Below are positions 63,198-64,000 of a DNA stretch of 64,000 nt, one piece after another (positions within the stretch are counted from its first letter, which is position 1; each line of letters begins with the position of its first letter). The position numbers and the translations under genes are program-made. The DNA is from Antarctobacter albus. Its GTDB lineage: Bacteria; Pseudomonadota; Alphaproteobacteria; Rhodobacterales; Rhodobacteraceae. The notes beneath the pieces were generated by a model that did not search any database, had not been told where the DNA came from, and was given only the letters and a program-made list of their open reading frames with translations. Location: contig NZ_FMZI01000001.1 of the NCBI RefSeq assembly GCF_900101505.1, positions 310,001 to 374,000 of the forward strand, in the 5' to 3' direction.

Positions 63198-64000
63198 TCA
63201 ATATGCCAGATCAAAGACGAAGCTGTCGACCGACAACGGTTCGGGTTCCGGTTCGGGCGGGACAAAGCTTTGCGCGACGAGGTAGGGCGTACCGCCGCCG
63301 GGCGAGGGAGGCAGGTCGGGATCGATCAATCCGGGCTCAAGGCTGTCCCGGTCCCGCGGGATCGGCTCTTGCGGGGGCGTAGTGCTCGTCTGGTCGGGCA
63401 AGGGGCGGCGATAGTCCCATTCGACCTGAAGCGAGGCTTCTTGCGCGATGTCCATATAGCGAATCTCGACCATATGCGTGCCAGGGCTCAGGTTGACCTC
63501 GGCAATGATGGGGTCGTTGCGTTCGGCATCGGCGCTGTCCAGAACCAGCGCCCCGTCTACATAGACACGGGCGGCGTCATCGGCGGTCAAACGCAGGCCA
63601 TAGACACCGCCCTCGGGGCTTTCGACGGTACGTGTATAACGCGCGGCCATGTGATCCTCTGGCCCCTCGGGCCAGATCGCGCCTGCCTCGGCAAGGAAGT
63701 CGATCATGACCCGTGTTGCCAGGGCATCTGGGGTGTTGAACGGCACCTCGTCGAGGTCGGCGATACCCTCGTCCAGTACGAAGTATTCGGCGTCGTAGAA
63801 CCCGGGCGAGTCCGGGGCGGGGGCAAGGATGGTGAAGCCTGCCGCCTCCAGCGCTGTTTCGATCTCTAGGTTGATGGTGTCGAAATTGGCCAGGACATCG
63901 GGGTGAATCGCGGCGGGCAGCGACGCAGGCAACTGCGGCAGTTGGCCATAGCTGGCCTGATATGTGATCATGGCCGCAAGGAAATAGGTGGTTTCCGTCC
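63198..64000 (-). CDS. PA14-like domain protein (5' partial)
   Basis: The frame stays open to the window edge upstream of the Met at 63971, so the N-terminus is missing. The visible part has a PA14-style beta-sandwich (about RYTRTVESPEGGVYGLRLTAD, then DDAARVYVDGALVLDSAD, then LSPGTHMVEIRYMDIAQEASLQVEW), which usually binds carbohydrates. A Pro-rich acidic tail follows, ending PEPEPEPLSVDSFVFDLAY. It is likely an exported protein with an unseen catalytic or adhesive part upstream. Confidence 0.65.
   Translation of the reverse strand, partial: TETTYFLAAMITYQASYGQLPQLPASLPAAIHPDVLANFDTINLEIETALEAAGFTILAPAPDSPGFYDAEYFVLDEGIADLDEVPFNTPDALATRVMIDFLAEAGAIWPEGPEDHMAARYTRTVESPEGGVYGLRLTADDAARVYVDGALVLDSADAERNDPIIAEVNLSPGTHMVEIRYMDIAQEASLQVEWDYRRPLPDQTSTTPPQEPIPRDRDSLEPGLIDPDLPPSPGGGTPYLVAQSFVPPEPEPEPLSVDSFVFDLAY

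Overview
The window is GC-rich (about 65 percent by eye) chromosomal DNA. Gene content and gene order point to an alphaproteobacterium of the Rhodobacterales (Roseobacter group). The supporting signs are an RTX plus Hint-domain secreted protein, paired FAD/GcvT methylamine-type oxidoreductases, the order frr-uppS-cdsA-dxr-rseP-bamA-skp-fabZ-lpxA-lpxI-lpxB, the xerD/aroK/aroB block, a bolA/grxD pair, and the block erpA-dgt-argS-SPOR-nagZ-scpA-scpB. I saw no rRNA, tRNA, CRISPR array, insertion sequence or prophage. Both window edges cut through genes for probable secreted proteins.

Layout. 1-2.0 kb: 3' end of a calcium-binding RTX protein with a Hint domain. 2.2-8.0 kb: a MobA-like nucleotidyltransferase and two divergent, paralogous FAD/aminomethyltransferase fusion enzymes. 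8.0-10.0 kb: two secreted proteins of unknown function. 10.1-16.2 kb: a CorC-type membrane protein, xerD, an unknown secreted protein with a tiny coupled membrane ORF, aroK and aroB. 16.2-19.8 kb: M50 protease with CBS domains, ssb, lytic transglycosylase and a membrane protein with a PilZ-like tail. 19.8-26.4 kb: a peptide-type ABC importer operon. 26.7-30.3 kb: AraC regulator, miaA, pyrH and a GlxA-like regulator. 30.6-42.1 kb: one long run of translation-recycling, isoprenoid, phospholipid, outer-membrane-assembly and lipid A genes, many linked by ATGA overlaps. 42.2-48.3 kb: tkt, a coiled-coil protein with zapA, grxD/bolA and xth.

48.3-51.3 kb is the most unusual part. A 414-base gene-free stretch carries consensus DnaA boxes, GANTC sites and TTAA motifs spaced exactly 10 bases apart. 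It precedes a gene made of nine copies of a 20-residue Trp-containing repeat. Next come an unrecognised all-helical protein and a DMT-family transporter that overlaps it by 4 bases. This set sits between xth and erpA, next to otherwise housekeeping genes.

51.4-64 kb: erpA, a trypsin-fold protein that has lost its catalytic triad, dgt, a CPA-type antiporter, argS, an SPOR protein, nagZ, scpA/scpB, a small basic protein, a double-length dCTP deaminase, and a PA14-domain protein running off the edge.

Functionally, the centre of the window builds the envelope: undecaprenyl-PP, CDP-diacylglycerol, BamA, Skp, and lipid A through LpxA/I/B. The flanks provide aromatic amino-acid precursors, Fe-S assembly, chromosome handling (XerD, ScpAB, SSB) and nutrient uptake or catabolism of methylated amines and peptides.
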